DNA of 49,973 bases, from positions 1 through 49,973 of the forward strand of contig NZ_JAMWYY010000021.1 in assembly GCF_024305175.1 (NCBI RefSeq), in the 5' to 3' direction. The position numbers and the translations under genes are program-made. This document shows, piece after piece, positions 1-8,362 of this stretch. Position 1 is the first letter of the stretch. Each line of letters opens with the position of its first letter. This DNA is from Flavobacterium sp. Its GTDB lineage: Bacteria; Bacteroidota; Bacteroidia; Flavobacteriales; Flavobacteriaceae. The notes beneath the pieces were generated by a model that was given only the letters and a program-made list of their open reading frames with translations, did no database searches and was not told the DNA's origin.

Positions 1-75
1 ACAAATATAACTATAATTTGATTTATTTAAAAACATTTTTAGATAAGCCTAAATATTCTGCTTTGGTTTTTTGAC

Positions 76-83
76 TAAATTTG
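76..83 (+). promoter_or_regulatory. Predicted -7 box before lycopene cyclase
   Basis: TAAATTTG matches the Bacteroidota -7 consensus TAnnTTTG exactly. The expected transcription start, about 6 bases downstream, falls almost on the ATG at 90, so the transcript may be nearly leaderless. No good -33 TTTG is seen at the usual spacing, so this rests on one element. Confidence 0.4.
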
Positions 84-89
84 GTGCTT

Positions 90-1232
90 ATGGCACAAAA
101 TCACTTCGATTTTATTTTTGCAGGTGGCGGCTTAGCTTCTTTAATGACGCTGCAGCGCATGGTGCAGTCGGGCAGCTTTACAGGCAAAAGTATTTTAGTT
201 ATAGAGCCTGACAGCAACAAAGGTAACGACCGCACTTGGTGCTTTTGGGAGCAAGGCAGCGGCGAATGGGATGGCTTACTCAAGAGGCAGTGGGATCATG
301 CCCTGTTTGCAGATGCAGGCTTCAGCAGCAGGATGCAACTTGAGCCTTACCGTTACAAAATGCTGCGAAGCTCTGGTTTTTACAGCAGCATATACAAGCT
401 TGCCAGACAAAATGCAGGCATAACATTTACTCGTAATACCGTTACAGCATTTACGGATAACGGCAGTACCGTAACGGTTACAACAGCCACAAATACTTAT
501 ACCTGCGCTAAATTCTTCAACAGTATCTATAATCCAGAAGCGGCTAAAAAAAGCAAATACCCGCTGCTGCAACAGCATTTTATCGGCTGGTTCGTTAAAA
601 CGGATAAGCCTGTTTTTGACAGCGGCTGCGTTACCTTTATGGATTTTAGTATACCGCAACGCGGCAATACCCGCTTTATGTATGTGCTGCCATTATCTGA
701 AACTGAAGCGCTCGTTGAATATACGCTATTCTCTAAAGACCTGCTGCCGTTAGCAGAATATGAAGATGCCATTAAAGATTATCTTGCTGAGAGGGGCGTG
801 AGCCATTATACCATAACGGAAACAGAAAGAGGCAACATACCTATGACCTGCTATCCATTTTGGGAAGAGAACACAAAAAATATAGTAAATATAGGTTCTG
901 CAGGGGGGTGGACAAAGGCAAGCACCGGATATACTTTTAAAAATACCACAAAAAAAAGCAGGGAGCTTGTCAGCTTTATGCAAAAGCATGATGATTTCAG
1001 GAAGCTGGGAAGCAAAAACCGTTTTTGGTTTTACGATTTGCTCCTGTTGGATGTGCTGTATAAAACAAACGAAAAAGGCAGTACTATTTTTAGTGCCATG
1101 TTCCGCAAGGTGCACCCGCAGCTCATATTTAAATTCCTTGATGAAGAAACAACATTTGCCGAAGAGCTAAAGGTAATATGGGCCTGCCCTAAAATGCCTT
1201 TTATAAAAGCGCTTTTGCGCAACCTGTTTTAA
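90..1232 (+). CDS. crtY: Lycopene beta-cyclase (CrtY-type)
   Basis: FAD-dependent enzyme that cyclises the ends of lycopene to beta-carotene in carotenoid (likely zeaxanthin) synthesis. The N-terminus has a dinucleotide-binding beta-alpha-beta start (FIFAGGGLAS, residues 9-18), and DRTWCFW follows at about residues 47-53, as in bacterial CrtY. NIGSAGGWTKASTGYTF near residue 265-285 matches the conserved C-terminal FAD region. The length of 380 residues is normal. I use the ATG at 90, not the TTG nine bases upstream, because the protein then begins just before the Rossmann strand. It stands alone here; no other carotenoid genes are in view, although the upstream side is cut off by the window edge. 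Confidence 0.88.
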   Translation: MAQNHFDFIFAGGGLASLMTLQRMVQSGSFTGKSILVIEPDSNKGNDRTWCFWEQGSGEWDGLLKRQWDHALFADAGFSSRMQLEPYRYKMLRSSGFYSSIYKLARQNAGITFTRNTVTAFTDNGSTVTVTTATNTYTCAKFFNSIYNPEAAKKSKYPLLQQHFIGWFVKTDKPVFDSGCVTFMDFSIPQRGNTRFMYVLPLSETEALVEYTLFSKDLLPLAEYEDAIKDYLAERGVSHYTITETERGNIPMTCYPFWEENTKNIVNIGSAGGWTKASTGYTFKNTTKKSRELVSFMQKHDDFRKLGSKNRFWFYDLLLLDVLYKTNEKGSTIFSAMFRKVHPQLIFKFLDEETTFAEELKVIWACPKMPFIKALLRNLF

Positions 1233-1298
1233 CTGTAGTATTTTTTAGAACAGTATTTCTTTGTAACTTTACAGCCTAAAACTTTAATTATAAAAGAT

Positions 1299-1709
1299 AT
1301 GTATCCTGAAGAACTGGTAAAACCAATGCGCGCTGAACTTTCAGAAGCAGGTTTTGAAGAATTATATACAGCCGACGCGGTAAAAAATGCAATTTCTAAG
1401 CAAGGCACTACGCTGGTAGTGGTAAACTCTGTGTGCGGATGTGCGGCGCGTAACGCCCGCCCCGGGGCAAGGATGAGCCTTGACAATGGCAAAACGCCAA
1501 GCAGCCTGATAACGGTATTTGCCGGGGTAGATAAAGATGCTGTAGATGCAGCCCGCGAACTGATGTTCCCGTTCCCGCCGTCATCGCCTGCTATGGCACT
1601 GTTTAAGGATGGCGAGCTGGTGCACATGCTGGAGCGCCATCACATTGAAGGCCGCCCTGCCGAAATGATTGCAGAGAATTTAAAAGACGCTTATAACGAA
1701 TTCTGCTAA
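1299..1709 (+). CDS. Bacilliredoxin, BrxA/BrxB (YphP/YqiW) family
   Basis: Thioredoxin-fold thiol-disulfide protein of the DUF1094 family, which in Bacillus removes bacillithiol from S-bacillithiolated proteins. The diagnostic CGC motif (SVCGCAARN, Cys46 and Cys48) and the following ARPG segment are intact, and 136 residues is the family length. Bacteroidota members may act on bacillithiol or other low-molecular-weight thiols; the substrate is not shown by sequence. It is a single gene followed by a clear hairpin terminator. A weak -7-like TAACTTTA lies at 1264. Confidence 0.88.
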   Translation: MYPEELVKPMRAELSEAGFEELYTADAVKNAISKQGTTLVVVNSVCGCAARNARPGARMSLDNGKTPSSLITVFAGVDKDAVDAARELMFPFPPSSPAMALFKDGELVHMLERHHIEGRPAEMIAENLKDAYNEFC

Positions 1710-1729
1710 TAATCAGACAATTATTATTT

Positions 1730-1765
1730 ACAACCACGCTAATTGGCGTGGTTGTTGCTTTTATA
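1730..1765 (+). terminator. Rho-independent terminator after bacilliredoxin
   Basis: The perfect 10-bp stem ACAACCACGC / GCGTGGTTGT with a 6-base loop is followed by TGCTTTTAT. It lies 20 bases after the stop codon. Confidence 0.8.
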
Positions 1766-1837
1766 TATGCAGGCATATTAAAAATTTTTAGTATGTTAAT
1801 AAAAGGTAGTACTTTTACGCGAATTTCTAAATGCTAA

Positions 1838-2575
1838 ATGGAGAAGGTGCTTTCATACCCGCTTTCTGCGGTATTTTACATTGTATTCCTGCTGATATTG
1901 GTTATTTTTCATCCTGTACAGTGGTTTTGCCTTAACGTTTTTGGTTATAAGGCTCACAAAAAAAGTGTTGATATCCTTAACTGGTTCCTTATGCACTGCA
2001 CCAATTTACTGGGCACTACGTATAAGTTTCGGGGTATTGAAAAAATACCACATGGTGTTCCGCTCATTATTGTATCCAACCACCAGAGCATGTATGATAT
2101 CCCGCCAATAATCTGGTTTATGAGGAAGTTTCACCCAAAGTTCATCAGCAAAAAAGAATTGGGCAAAGGCATACCAAGTGTATCGTATAACCTGAGGCAC
2201 GGCGGCTCGGCACTTATAGACAGGAAAGACCCTAAACAGGCGCTGCCTGCCATTAAAGAACTTGCAGAGTATATAGAAAAACACAACCGCTCGGCAGTAA
2301 TATTCCCTGAAGGGACCCGCAGCAAAACAGGAGTGCCGAAACGGTTTTCAGAAAACGGCCTTAAAATACTTTGCAAATATGCACCGTCTGCCTACATTGT
2401 ACCGGTAAGCATAAACAACTCTTGGAAACTGTTCAAATTCGGGCAGTACCCGTTGGGGCTTGGCAGCCACATTACCTTTAATGTGCACGAGCCTTTTGCC
2501 GTAAAGAGTATTCCTTTTGCTGAGTTGATGGAACGTACAGAGAGAGAAGTAACACAAGGAGTAAAAATTAAATAA
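1838..2575 (+). CDS. 1-acyl-sn-glycerol-3-phosphate acyltransferase (PlsC family)
   Basis: Membrane acyltransferase that makes phosphatidic acid from lysophosphatidic acid. Two hydrophobic segments span residues 8-35. The HX4D catalytic motif is present (NHQSMYD, His82/Asp87), as are the substrate-binding FPEGTRS (156-162) and a late VPVSINNS block. The length of 245 residues is typical. It is separated by only 2 bases from the downstream acyl-ACP desaturase-like gene, so the two are surely co-transcribed and probably form a membrane lipid module: one gene places acyl chains and the next introduces a double bond. Confidence 0.9.
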   Translation: MEKVLSYPLSAVFYIVFLLILVIFHPVQWFCLNVFGYKAHKKSVDILNWFLMHCTNLLGTTYKFRGIEKIPHGVPLIIVSNHQSMYDIPPIIWFMRKFHPKFISKKELGKGIPSVSYNLRHGGSALIDRKDPKQALPAIKELAEYIEKHNRSAVIFPEGTRSKTGVPKRFSENGLKILCKYAPSAYIVPVSINNSWKLFKFGQYPLGLGSHITFNVHEPFAVKSIPFAELMERTEREVTQGVKIK

Positions 2576-2577
2576 TT

Positions 2578-3573
2578 ATGTCAATAAAAAACATCCGGAT
2601 AGAAGTAATGCAGTTCCTTGAAAAGAACATCGATACTTTTGTCGACAATTATCTTGTACCGGTAGAAAAAATATGGCAGCCGAGCGATTTATTGCCGGAC
2701 AGCCGGAATGAAAATTTTCCTGAAGACCTAAAAGAACTCAGGGAAATTGCCAAAGACCTGCCCTATGATTTTTGGGTAGTGCTGGTGGGCGATACCATTA
2801 CTGAGGAAGCCCTGCCAACCTATGAATCTTGGCTAATGGATGTAGAAGGCATTAACCAGGTAGAAAACGGCGGTAACGGCTGGAGCAAGTGGGTGCGCCA
2901 CTGGACCGGCGAAGAGAACCGCCACGGCGATACGCTTAACAAATACCTTTACCTTAGCGGGCGCGTTAACATGCGCGAAGTGGAAATGACAACACACCAC
3001 CTTATAAACGACGGTTTTGATATTGGTACCGACCGCGACCCGTATAAAAACTTTGTTTATACCAGTTTTCAGGAGCTTGCTACCTATGTATCGCATAACC
3101 GTGTATCGCAGATAGCCAAGAAATTCGGTGACAATAAGCTGTCTAAAATGTGCAGGCTTATTGCGGGCGATGAGATGCGCCACCACCTGGCTTACAGCGA
3201 ATTTGTTGACCGCATTTTTAAAGTTGACCCAAGCGAAATGATGCTGGCCTTTCAGCACATGATGAAGCTGAAGATAACCATGCCCGCCCACTTTTTAAGG
3301 GAATCAGGAGAAAAGATAAGCAGCGCATTTGAGCAGTTCTCTGATTCGGCACAGCGCATAGGTGTTTACACAGCACATGACTATGTTGATATACTGCGCA
3401 AGCTGATTGAAAAATGGCAGATAGATAAGATAACAGGGCTTACAGCCGAAGCCGAAAAAGCAAGGGACTTCCTGATGAAGCTCCCGGACAGGATGGCAAG
3501 GATAAGCGAAAGGATAGTAATACCCGAAGAACCACACGTGTTTAAATGGGTACAGCCAGCCCTGATAAAATAA
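2578..3573 (+). CDS. Acyl-ACP desaturase family (soluble di-iron) protein
   Basis: Member of the soluble fatty acid desaturase type 2 family (plant stearoyl-ACP Delta9 desaturase, mycobacterial DesA). Its di-iron ligands are recognisable: EENRHG (Glu113/His116) and DEMRHH (Glu199/His202), with additional Glu77 and Glu166 in helices at the expected spacing. The length is 331 residues, and there are no membrane segments, as expected for an ACP-linked enzyme. It should introduce a cis double bond into acyl-ACP using O2 and ferredoxin. Its start codon lies 2 bases after the acyltransferase stop. Regiospecificity cannot be judged. Confidence 0.85.
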   Translation: MSIKNIRIEVMQFLEKNIDTFVDNYLVPVEKIWQPSDLLPDSRNENFPEDLKELREIAKDLPYDFWVVLVGDTITEEALPTYESWLMDVEGINQVENGGNGWSKWVRHWTGEENRHGDTLNKYLYLSGRVNMREVEMTTHHLINDGFDIGTDRDPYKNFVYTSFQELATYVSHNRVSQIAKKFGDNKLSKMCRLIAGDEMRHHLAYSEFVDRIFKVDPSEMMLAFQHMMKLKITMPAHFLRESGEKISSAFEQFSDSAQRIGVYTAHDYVDILRKLIEKWQIDKITGLTAEAEKARDFLMKLPDRMARISERIVIPEEPHVFKWVQPALIK

Positions 3574-3578
3574 TACTG

Positions 3579-3606
3579 AAAAGCCGCACATGTTGCGGCT
3601 TTTAAT
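3579..3606 (+). terminator. Rho-independent terminator after desaturase gene
   Basis: The perfect stem AAAAGCCGCA / TGCGGCTTTT with loop CATGT ends in a T run. It closes the acyltransferase-desaturase operon. Confidence 0.85.
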
Positions 3607-3621
3607 TTGGCTTAATCTGAG

Positions 3622-3629
3622 TATATTTG
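3622..3629 (+). promoter_or_regulatory. Predicted -7 box (TATATTTG)
   Basis: Exact TAnnTTTG match 19 bases before the ATG of the membrane protein at 3649 and just after the preceding terminator. The -33 element is only a T-rich approximation. Confidence 0.5.
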
Positions 3630-3648
3630 TTATACCAACAGGCCGCAA

Positions 3649-4086
3649 ATGAAGTATCTTTTAAAATTATGGCTCACAACATTGTTAGTATCACCTTTTT
3701 TGGTGTGCTGCCTTCTTGCTGTAAGCGGTAATAAAGAATGGATAAACAGTGGCACAGCTATACTTTTGCTTTCCCTGATGGTACTAACAGGGCTTACCCT
3801 ATCTGTCCCTGCAATGGCTTTAATTTTTATACTGAAAGCCTATCTTCAAAAAAAGAATACTACTGCATTAAAGCTGAAAACACTTATAAGCCTTTATGCC
3901 ATAGCCGCAATATACATAACCTTTGTTATTGCAGATTATACTTTTGTATTCAGCCTGCGCAATAACCTGTGGTGGCCTGTAGTATATTGCATAACAGCAT
4001 TATTTTCCATCTTTTATTTCAGAATAAAAACCGATACTATTCAGTCCCAAATAAACCGCAATGAGCAACCCCGCACTGATACATAA
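3649..4086 (+). CDS. Hypothetical four-helix membrane protein
   Basis: I do not recognise a named family. The 145-residue protein is strongly hydrophobic, with four predicted membrane helices (about residues 5-25, 36-62, 80-103 and 107-124) and a polar tail. Its 3' end overlaps the start of the HD phosphohydrolase gene by 26 bases, so the two are likely translated from one mRNA. A -7 box lies 19 bases upstream. Confidence 0.65.
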   Translation: MKYLLKLWLTTLLVSPFLVCCLLAVSGNKEWINSGTAILLLSLMVLTGLTLSVPAMALIFILKAYLQKKNTTALKLKTLISLYAIAAIYITFVIADYTFVFSLRNNLWWPVVYCITALFSIFYFRIKTDTIQSQINRNEQPRTDT

Positions 4087-4714
4087 AACAATACTTTTCG
4101 TAAAAGAACAATTAAAAAATGCCGAAGGCGGCCACGACTGGTTCCACATCCAGCGGGTATATAATAATGCGCTGAAAATAGCAGAATCTGAAGAATGTGA
4201 TTTACTCACAGTGCAGCTTGGTGCATTATTGCATGATATAGCCGACAGCAAATTTCACGATGGTGATGAAACCGTAGGCCCCGCGTTAGCAAGGCAGTTC
4301 TTGGAAAGTGAAGGTGCGCCCGAAGGTGTTATCAGCCATGTTGAAAACATAATAAAGAACATTTCTTTTAAGGGCGGCAACTTTGAGCGCGCTTTTAATT
4401 CGGCTGAATTGCAAATTGTTCAGGATGCCGACAGGCTTGATGCACTGGGCGCTATAGGTATAGCGCGTACTTTTAACTATGGCGGATTTAAAAACCGTAC
4501 GCTCTATAATCCGGAAATAGCACCGCAACTAAACATGACAAAAGAGGAGTATAAAAATAATAACGCTCCTACCCTTAACCATTTTTATGAAAAGCTGCTG
4601 TTGCTTAAAGACCGCATGAACACCAGAACCGGTAAGGAAATGGCAGAAGCGCGCCACAGGTACATGGAAGGTTTCCTGTCTCAGTTTTATGCCGAATGGG
4701 AAGGTGAGCGTTAA
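4061..4714 (+). CDS. HD-domain phosphohydrolase (YedJ-like)
   Basis: Small single-domain HD hydrolase related to E. coli YedJ. Metal-binding residues are visible: His29 (HDWFHIQRV), His58-Asp59 (ALLHDIADSKF) and a later Asp in QDADRLDALGAIG. Its 217 residues fit the family. It probably hydrolyses a phosphomonoester or nucleotide in the cytoplasm; the substrate is unknown. It overlaps the upstream membrane-protein gene by 26 bases, and its stop overlaps the stop of the convergent gene by 4 bases. Confidence 0.85.
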   Translation: MSNPALIHKTILFVKEQLKNAEGGHDWFHIQRVYNNALKIAESEECDLLTVQLGALLHDIADSKFHDGDETVGPALARQFLESEGAPEGVISHVENIIKNISFKGGNFERAFNSAELQIVQDADRLDALGAIGIARTFNYGGFKNRTLYNPEIAPQLNMTKEEYKNNNAPTLNHFYEKLLLLKDRMNTRTGKEMAEARHRYMEGFLSQFYAEWEGER

Positions 4715-6198
4715 TGCTTATTGTTTACCATTTCTATGATGGTATCATAAACAGGTTTTCTGTTGACCTTAGCTGTAAGCCAGCCTACAAAGCTTACAAC
4801 AAAAATATCGCCTTTTTTTGCCATTGTGCTAAATGCTTCTATACGCTCTAAATATTTTTTATCGTGTATGCTTTCTGGTTTTAAAAGTAACTGTTCTAAA
4901 AGCTGAGCATAGGTTAACACCCTATCTTCATTAACCTGCATAAGATACTTTTTATAGCGTTTCTTAAAGCTTTTAATACGCGATAGGGCAAGTTCCTCTT
5001 TATCAAATTCTGCATGAAGCAATATCTCTACTAATACTTTTTTTATTGCCCAGTCCATGCCCATACGCTTTTCATACCAACTGTCAGAGTGGGTAAAGCG
5101 CAATATATATTTTATAGCTTCCCTGTCAGCATTTTGCAGATGTATTACAGCAAGGCACAGCCAGAGATCATTTATATCTGTAGGGTCGCCATTTTTTTGT
5201 TTCAACAGGGCTTTTTGTGCAGTGGCTACTGCCTCTTCTGCCCTGCCGGAATAATTTAATGCAAGTGCTTTCAGTAATTGATGACGCAGGAAAAAGCGAT
5301 TAAAGTATTTTTTCTGTTTTAGCTCCATTTGCTCACCCATCTGCTCCAGGTAATACAGCGACTTGTTAAACTGCCTGTTGCGTAAATAGCCATTGGCAAT
5401 AAAATAAAGTACATATATGTGATAATATAAATGGCGGCTTCCCTCTTTTTCATCAATAAACTTCAGGCTGCGCTCTATAAAAGGTTCAATAATACTAAAA
5501 TCGCTGTTTATAGAGGAAAATTCGTTGGCGATATACAATATCTGGTACAGTGATTTGTATGATAGTATTTCTTCCAGCGACACCCCCAGTGTCTCAATAG
5601 TATTACGCACAAGTGCACGGAAGTCGGTTATCTTGCCCTTATGATAAATGTCGGCAAGTTCGCGGCGCAACAAAGCATAACCAATGTTTAACTGCTGTTC
5701 ATGATACAGTTTTTCGCTGTTAGTTTTAAACTTTGCTATTGTTTCATCGAGTTGAGGGCTTCCTGATAAGTGGGCAAATTGTATCTGCGTTAGATATATT
5801 TCATTCAATAAACTGAATTGCTCTAATGGTAGCGCTTTATTTTCGGCTTTAACAAGGCATTTAAATGCAGTTTTGTACAATTTATGTTCTAAGAAAACGC
5901 GGCTTACTACCAGCAGTTTCAACACTTCATGTTCGGCGGAAGTATCTACTTCAAATGCGCGGTTTCCCATAAATTCTACCATGCAATCATATACCCTTTT
6001 ACGCAAAGCATGATAAGCATCTGCATTTTTTCCTGATATAAATTCATTTTTTAAAATATTTATATCGTCAGTTTTAAGCAAGTTAAAAAAGCGGATGTTT
6101 TTTACATTATGCCTTTTGTTCCGTTTAGACATAAAGCTTTTGAAAGCTTTTTTATCTTCATTAGACATAATTGAAACTATCTCATTAATAGCATTCAT
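4711..6198 (-). CDS. Conserved hypothetical alpha-helical (TPR-like) protein
   Basis: No specific function recognised. The 495-residue protein has no signal peptide or membrane helix and reads as continuous amphipathic helices with repeated A/Y/L spacing like tetratricopeptide repeats (for example YALLRRELADIYHKG and RHLYYHIYVLYFIANGY). Single-copy proteins of this appearance are frequent in Bacteroidota genomes. A TPR-like scaffold role is inference. The start could also be Met11, giving MSNEDKKAFK. It is a single gene, convergent with and overlapping the HD hydrolase stop by 4 bases. Confidence 0.65.
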   Translation of the reverse strand: MNAINEIVSIMSNEDKKAFKSFMSKRNKRHNVKNIRFFNLLKTDDINILKNEFISGKNADAYHALRKRVYDCMVEFMGNRAFEVDTSAEHEVLKLLVVSRVFLEHKLYKTAFKCLVKAENKALPLEQFSLLNEIYLTQIQFAHLSGSPQLDETIAKFKTNSEKLYHEQQLNIGYALLRRELADIYHKGKITDFRALVRNTIETLGVSLEEILSYKSLYQILYIANEFSSINSDFSIIEPFIERSLKFIDEKEGSRHLYYHIYVLYFIANGYLRNRQFNKSLYYLEQMGEQMELKQKKYFNRFFLRHQLLKALALNYSGRAEEAVATAQKALLKQKNGDPTDINDLWLCLAVIHLQNADREAIKYILRFTHSDSWYEKRMGMDWAIKKVLVEILLHAEFDKEELALSRIKSFKKRYKKYLMQVNEDRVLTYAQLLEQLLLKPESIHDKKYLERIEAFSTMAKKGDIFVVSFVGWLTAKVNRKPVYDTIIEMVNNKH

Positions 6199-6326
6199 AA
6201 AGCAGATTTTTAAGATACCATAAATATATATAATTAAAAGTATATCGTCAGTTTATAAATGAAATTAACTTTAGCAGGTTGCAGATTAAACGGAGATTTG
6301 CCTCATAATCTTAAAACAAAGAAATT

Positions 6327-6794
6327 ATGGGTCCGCTAACATCTAATGAAGTAAATGAGAATTTTAAAGCTGCTAAAAAGCAGCATAGCAAGAGTGTTTC
6401 ACTTTTAAAACCGAGCCCTGCCTTTGTAGGCGCCTCATGGGTAGCGTTATTGACCGGAATGGTATCGTTTTGCATTGGCCTGATTAATGCCGACATGGAA
6501 CTGAATGAGAAAGGATATTACTTTACCATATTACTCTTTGGTTTGTTCTCGGTAATATCAGTTCAGAAAAGCGTGCGCGACAGGCAGGAAGGGCTGCCTG
6601 TTACCGATATGTATTATGGCATAAGCTGGTTTACCACAATAGCATCTTTACTGCTGCTGGTAATAGGGCTTTGGAAAGCCGACCTGTACCTGAGCGAAAA
6701 AGGATTTTACGGCATGTCTTTCGCACTTAGCCTTTTTGCTGCTATAGCCGTACAAAAAAATACCCGCGACATTAAACATTTTGACGAACTATAA
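6327..6794 (+). CDS. YiaA/YiaB two-helix domain inner membrane protein
   Basis: Contains two copies of the YiaAB two-helix unit. Residues 30-82 and 95-150 each carry a helix pair with the repeated pattern GLINADMELNEKGYYF and GLWKADLYLSEKGFYG. The family is widespread and of unknown function; E. coli YiaA and YiaB are single examples. The 155-residue protein is a monocistronic unit ended by a strong terminator. Confidence 0.85.
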   Translation: MGPLTSNEVNENFKAAKKQHSKSVSLLKPSPAFVGASWVALLTGMVSFCIGLINADMELNEKGYYFTILLFGLFSVISVQKSVRDRQEGLPVTDMYYGISWFTTIASLLLLVIGLWKADLYLSEKGFYGMSFALSLFAAIAVQKNTRDIKHFDEL

Positions 6795-6806
6795 CGTTTA
6801 GCGGAT

Positions 6807-6849
6807 GCCCCGTAGCTATGTGCCAACTACAGGCTGCGGGGCTATTTTT
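6807..6849 (+). terminator. Rho-independent terminator after yiaA-like gene
   Basis: The stem GCCCCGTAGC / GCTGCGGGGC (one G-U pair) is followed by TATTTTT. Confidence 0.85.
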
Positions 6850-6867
6850 AACTAAAAAATATCATTT

Positions 6868-7587
6868 ATGCTAACCATTATATTTATCTCTTTCGCAGTA
6901 TGCTTTCTTATCGAGCGTTTAAACCTCGGCTGGAAGCTGCCGGAAGTCCCAACCTGGACAATCAGGGTACTGGGTGTTAATTTTATTCAGCTTGGCGTAG
7001 TGCTTTTAGCGGGTATAACCTGGGAAAAGTGGCTTTCTGCCATATCACTTTTCCGTTTGTCTGATCATGTTTCTCCGGTTACAGGCGGGCTGATTGCCTA
7101 CTTTATTGCAACATTTATATTTTACTGGTGGCACAGGTGGCGCCATAGGATTGATTTCTTATGGACACATTTCCACCAGATACACCACAGCCCGCAAAGG
7201 ATAGAAGTAATTACATCATTTTACAAACATCCGTTAGAAATGATTGTGAACTCCATTATAGGTAGCCTGCTGGTGTACACGCTATTAGGATTAAGCCTTG
7301 AAGCGGCGGGTATCTATACCGTTTGCACCGCACTTGGAGAATTTTTTTATCATACCAATATTAAAACCCCGCGCTGGATTGGTTACATTTTTCAACGCCC
7401 CGAAATGCACCGCATTCATCATGAATATAACAAGCATAATAATAATTATGGTGATATTGTTTGGTGGGATATGCTGTTTGGTACTTATGAAAACCCAAAG
7501 GAGTTTAAAACCTCATGCGGCTTTGATAACGAAAAAGAACAGCGGCTTTTTGATATGATTAAGTTTAAAGATGTACACAAAGAATAG
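6868..7587 (+). CDS. Sterol desaturase / fatty acid hydroxylase family protein
   Basis: Integral membrane di-iron enzyme of the fatty acid hydroxylase superfamily. The histidine boxes are intact: HRWRH (His89/93), HFHQIHH (His101-107), a separate His162 (FFYHTN) and HRIHH (His181-185). Four or so membrane helices surround them. The family uses O2 and an electron donor to hydroxylate or desaturate lipids. In this phylum candidates include carotenoid or fatty acid hydroxylation, but the substrate cannot be told from sequence. The length of 239 residues is normal. Confidence 0.85.
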   Translation: MLTIIFISFAVCFLIERLNLGWKLPEVPTWTIRVLGVNFIQLGVVLLAGITWEKWLSAISLFRLSDHVSPVTGGLIAYFIATFIFYWWHRWRHRIDFLWTHFHQIHHSPQRIEVITSFYKHPLEMIVNSIIGSLLVYTLLGLSLEAAGIYTVCTALGEFFYHTNIKTPRWIGYIFQRPEMHRIHHEYNKHNNNYGDIVWWDMLFGTYENPKEFKTSCGFDNEKEQRLFDMIKFKDVHKE

Positions 7588-7593
7588 AAAGAA

Positions 7594-7640
7594 GCTGTCT
7601 TAAAAGTGCATTCCCTTCAGAATGACACTTATGAGACAGC
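7594..7640. terminator. Long imperfect hairpin, REP-like, between convergent genes
   Basis: GCTGTCT / AGACAGC forms the base, and the pairing continues as TAAAAGTGCATTC against GAATGACACTTATG with one bulge and one mismatch. It lies between two convergent genes and can end transcription on both strands. Its arms (GACAGC, GTGTCATTCT) resemble repetitive intergenic elements I associate with flavobacterial genomes, but no second copy occurs in this window. Confidence 0.6.
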
Positions 7641-7646
7641 CTCATT

Positions 7647-8360
7647 TTATACATGAATTATCTCATCTTCTATTAATAAATCTTCACGGCGCATGCGCAA
7701 TAACACCTGTGCAACGGCTACCACATCTTTTTCGCAATAGGTTACAATACGATCTATGTCTTTTTCATTATAAAACACGTGGCTAACCTGGCTGCCGTCT
7801 ATATCACCTTTAGAAGATGGTATTCCCAATATCTTGCACAGCAGCTTTAGCGATGTAAAACTTTTATAATCGCCGAATTTCCATAATTCCATAGTATCGA
7901 GGTGGGGCACCTCCCACGGCTTTTTGCCGAAAAGGTTAAGCTTGGGCGGCAACGGCATCCCATTGATAATCATGCGGCGGGCTATAAAGGGAAAATCAAA
8001 CTCTTTGGCATTATGTCCGCACAATATGTGCTGCGGCCCGTTAAAATGATTGATAAGCAGGTTGCTGAAATCCTTCAGTATCTGTTTTTCTTCTCCGCAG
8101 AAAGAGGTAACTCGAAAGTGGCGTATATCTCCCCTAAAGGTGAAAAATCCGGCTGAAAGACATATTATTTTACCAAACTCTGCCCAGATACCCGCACGTT
8201 CGTAAAATTCTTCGGGCGACTGGCCGTCTTTGCGCTGGTATTGGGTTTTAAGGTCATATAAAAGCTGCGTTTCCTCATCCAGATGTCCGAAATGGGGCTG
8301 TTCGGGAACGGTTTCTATATCCAGGAAAAGTATATTTTCAAGGTTTACTTTTTCAATCAT
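7647..8360 (-). CDS. Predicted 3'-5' exonuclease, PolB-exonuclease-like
   Basis: DnaQ-like (RNase H fold) exonuclease of the PolB-exo-related family (DNA_pol_B_exo2). Exo I is FLDIETVP (Asp14/Glu16), Exo II is HNAKEFDFPFI (about residues 116-126), and Exo III is near YCEKDVVAVAQ (about residues 208-218). The 237 residues form a stand-alone nuclease with no polymerase domain. Its start lies 2 bases from the end of the upstream serine hydrolase gene, so they share a transcript; a functional link is not evident. Confidence 0.85.
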   Translation of the reverse strand: MIEKVNLENILFLDIETVPEQPHFGHLDEETQLLYDLKTQYQRKDGQSPEEFYERAGIWAEFGKIICLSAGFFTFRGDIRHFRVTSFCGEEKQILKDFSNLLINHFNGPQHILCGHNAKEFDFPFIARRMIINGMPLPPKLNLFGKKPWEVPHLDTMELWKFGDYKSFTSLKLLCKILGIPSSKGDIDGSQVSHVFYNEKDIDRIVTYCEKDVVAVAQVLLRMRREDLLIEDEIIHV

Positions 8361-8362
8361 GC

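Noticed and set aside
6061..6254. 14-base repeat TATATCGTCAGTTT at 6061 and 6241
   Set aside because: One copy is inside a coding region and the other is in the intergenic region. Without flanking similarity or a third copy, chance in A/T-rich sequence is enough.
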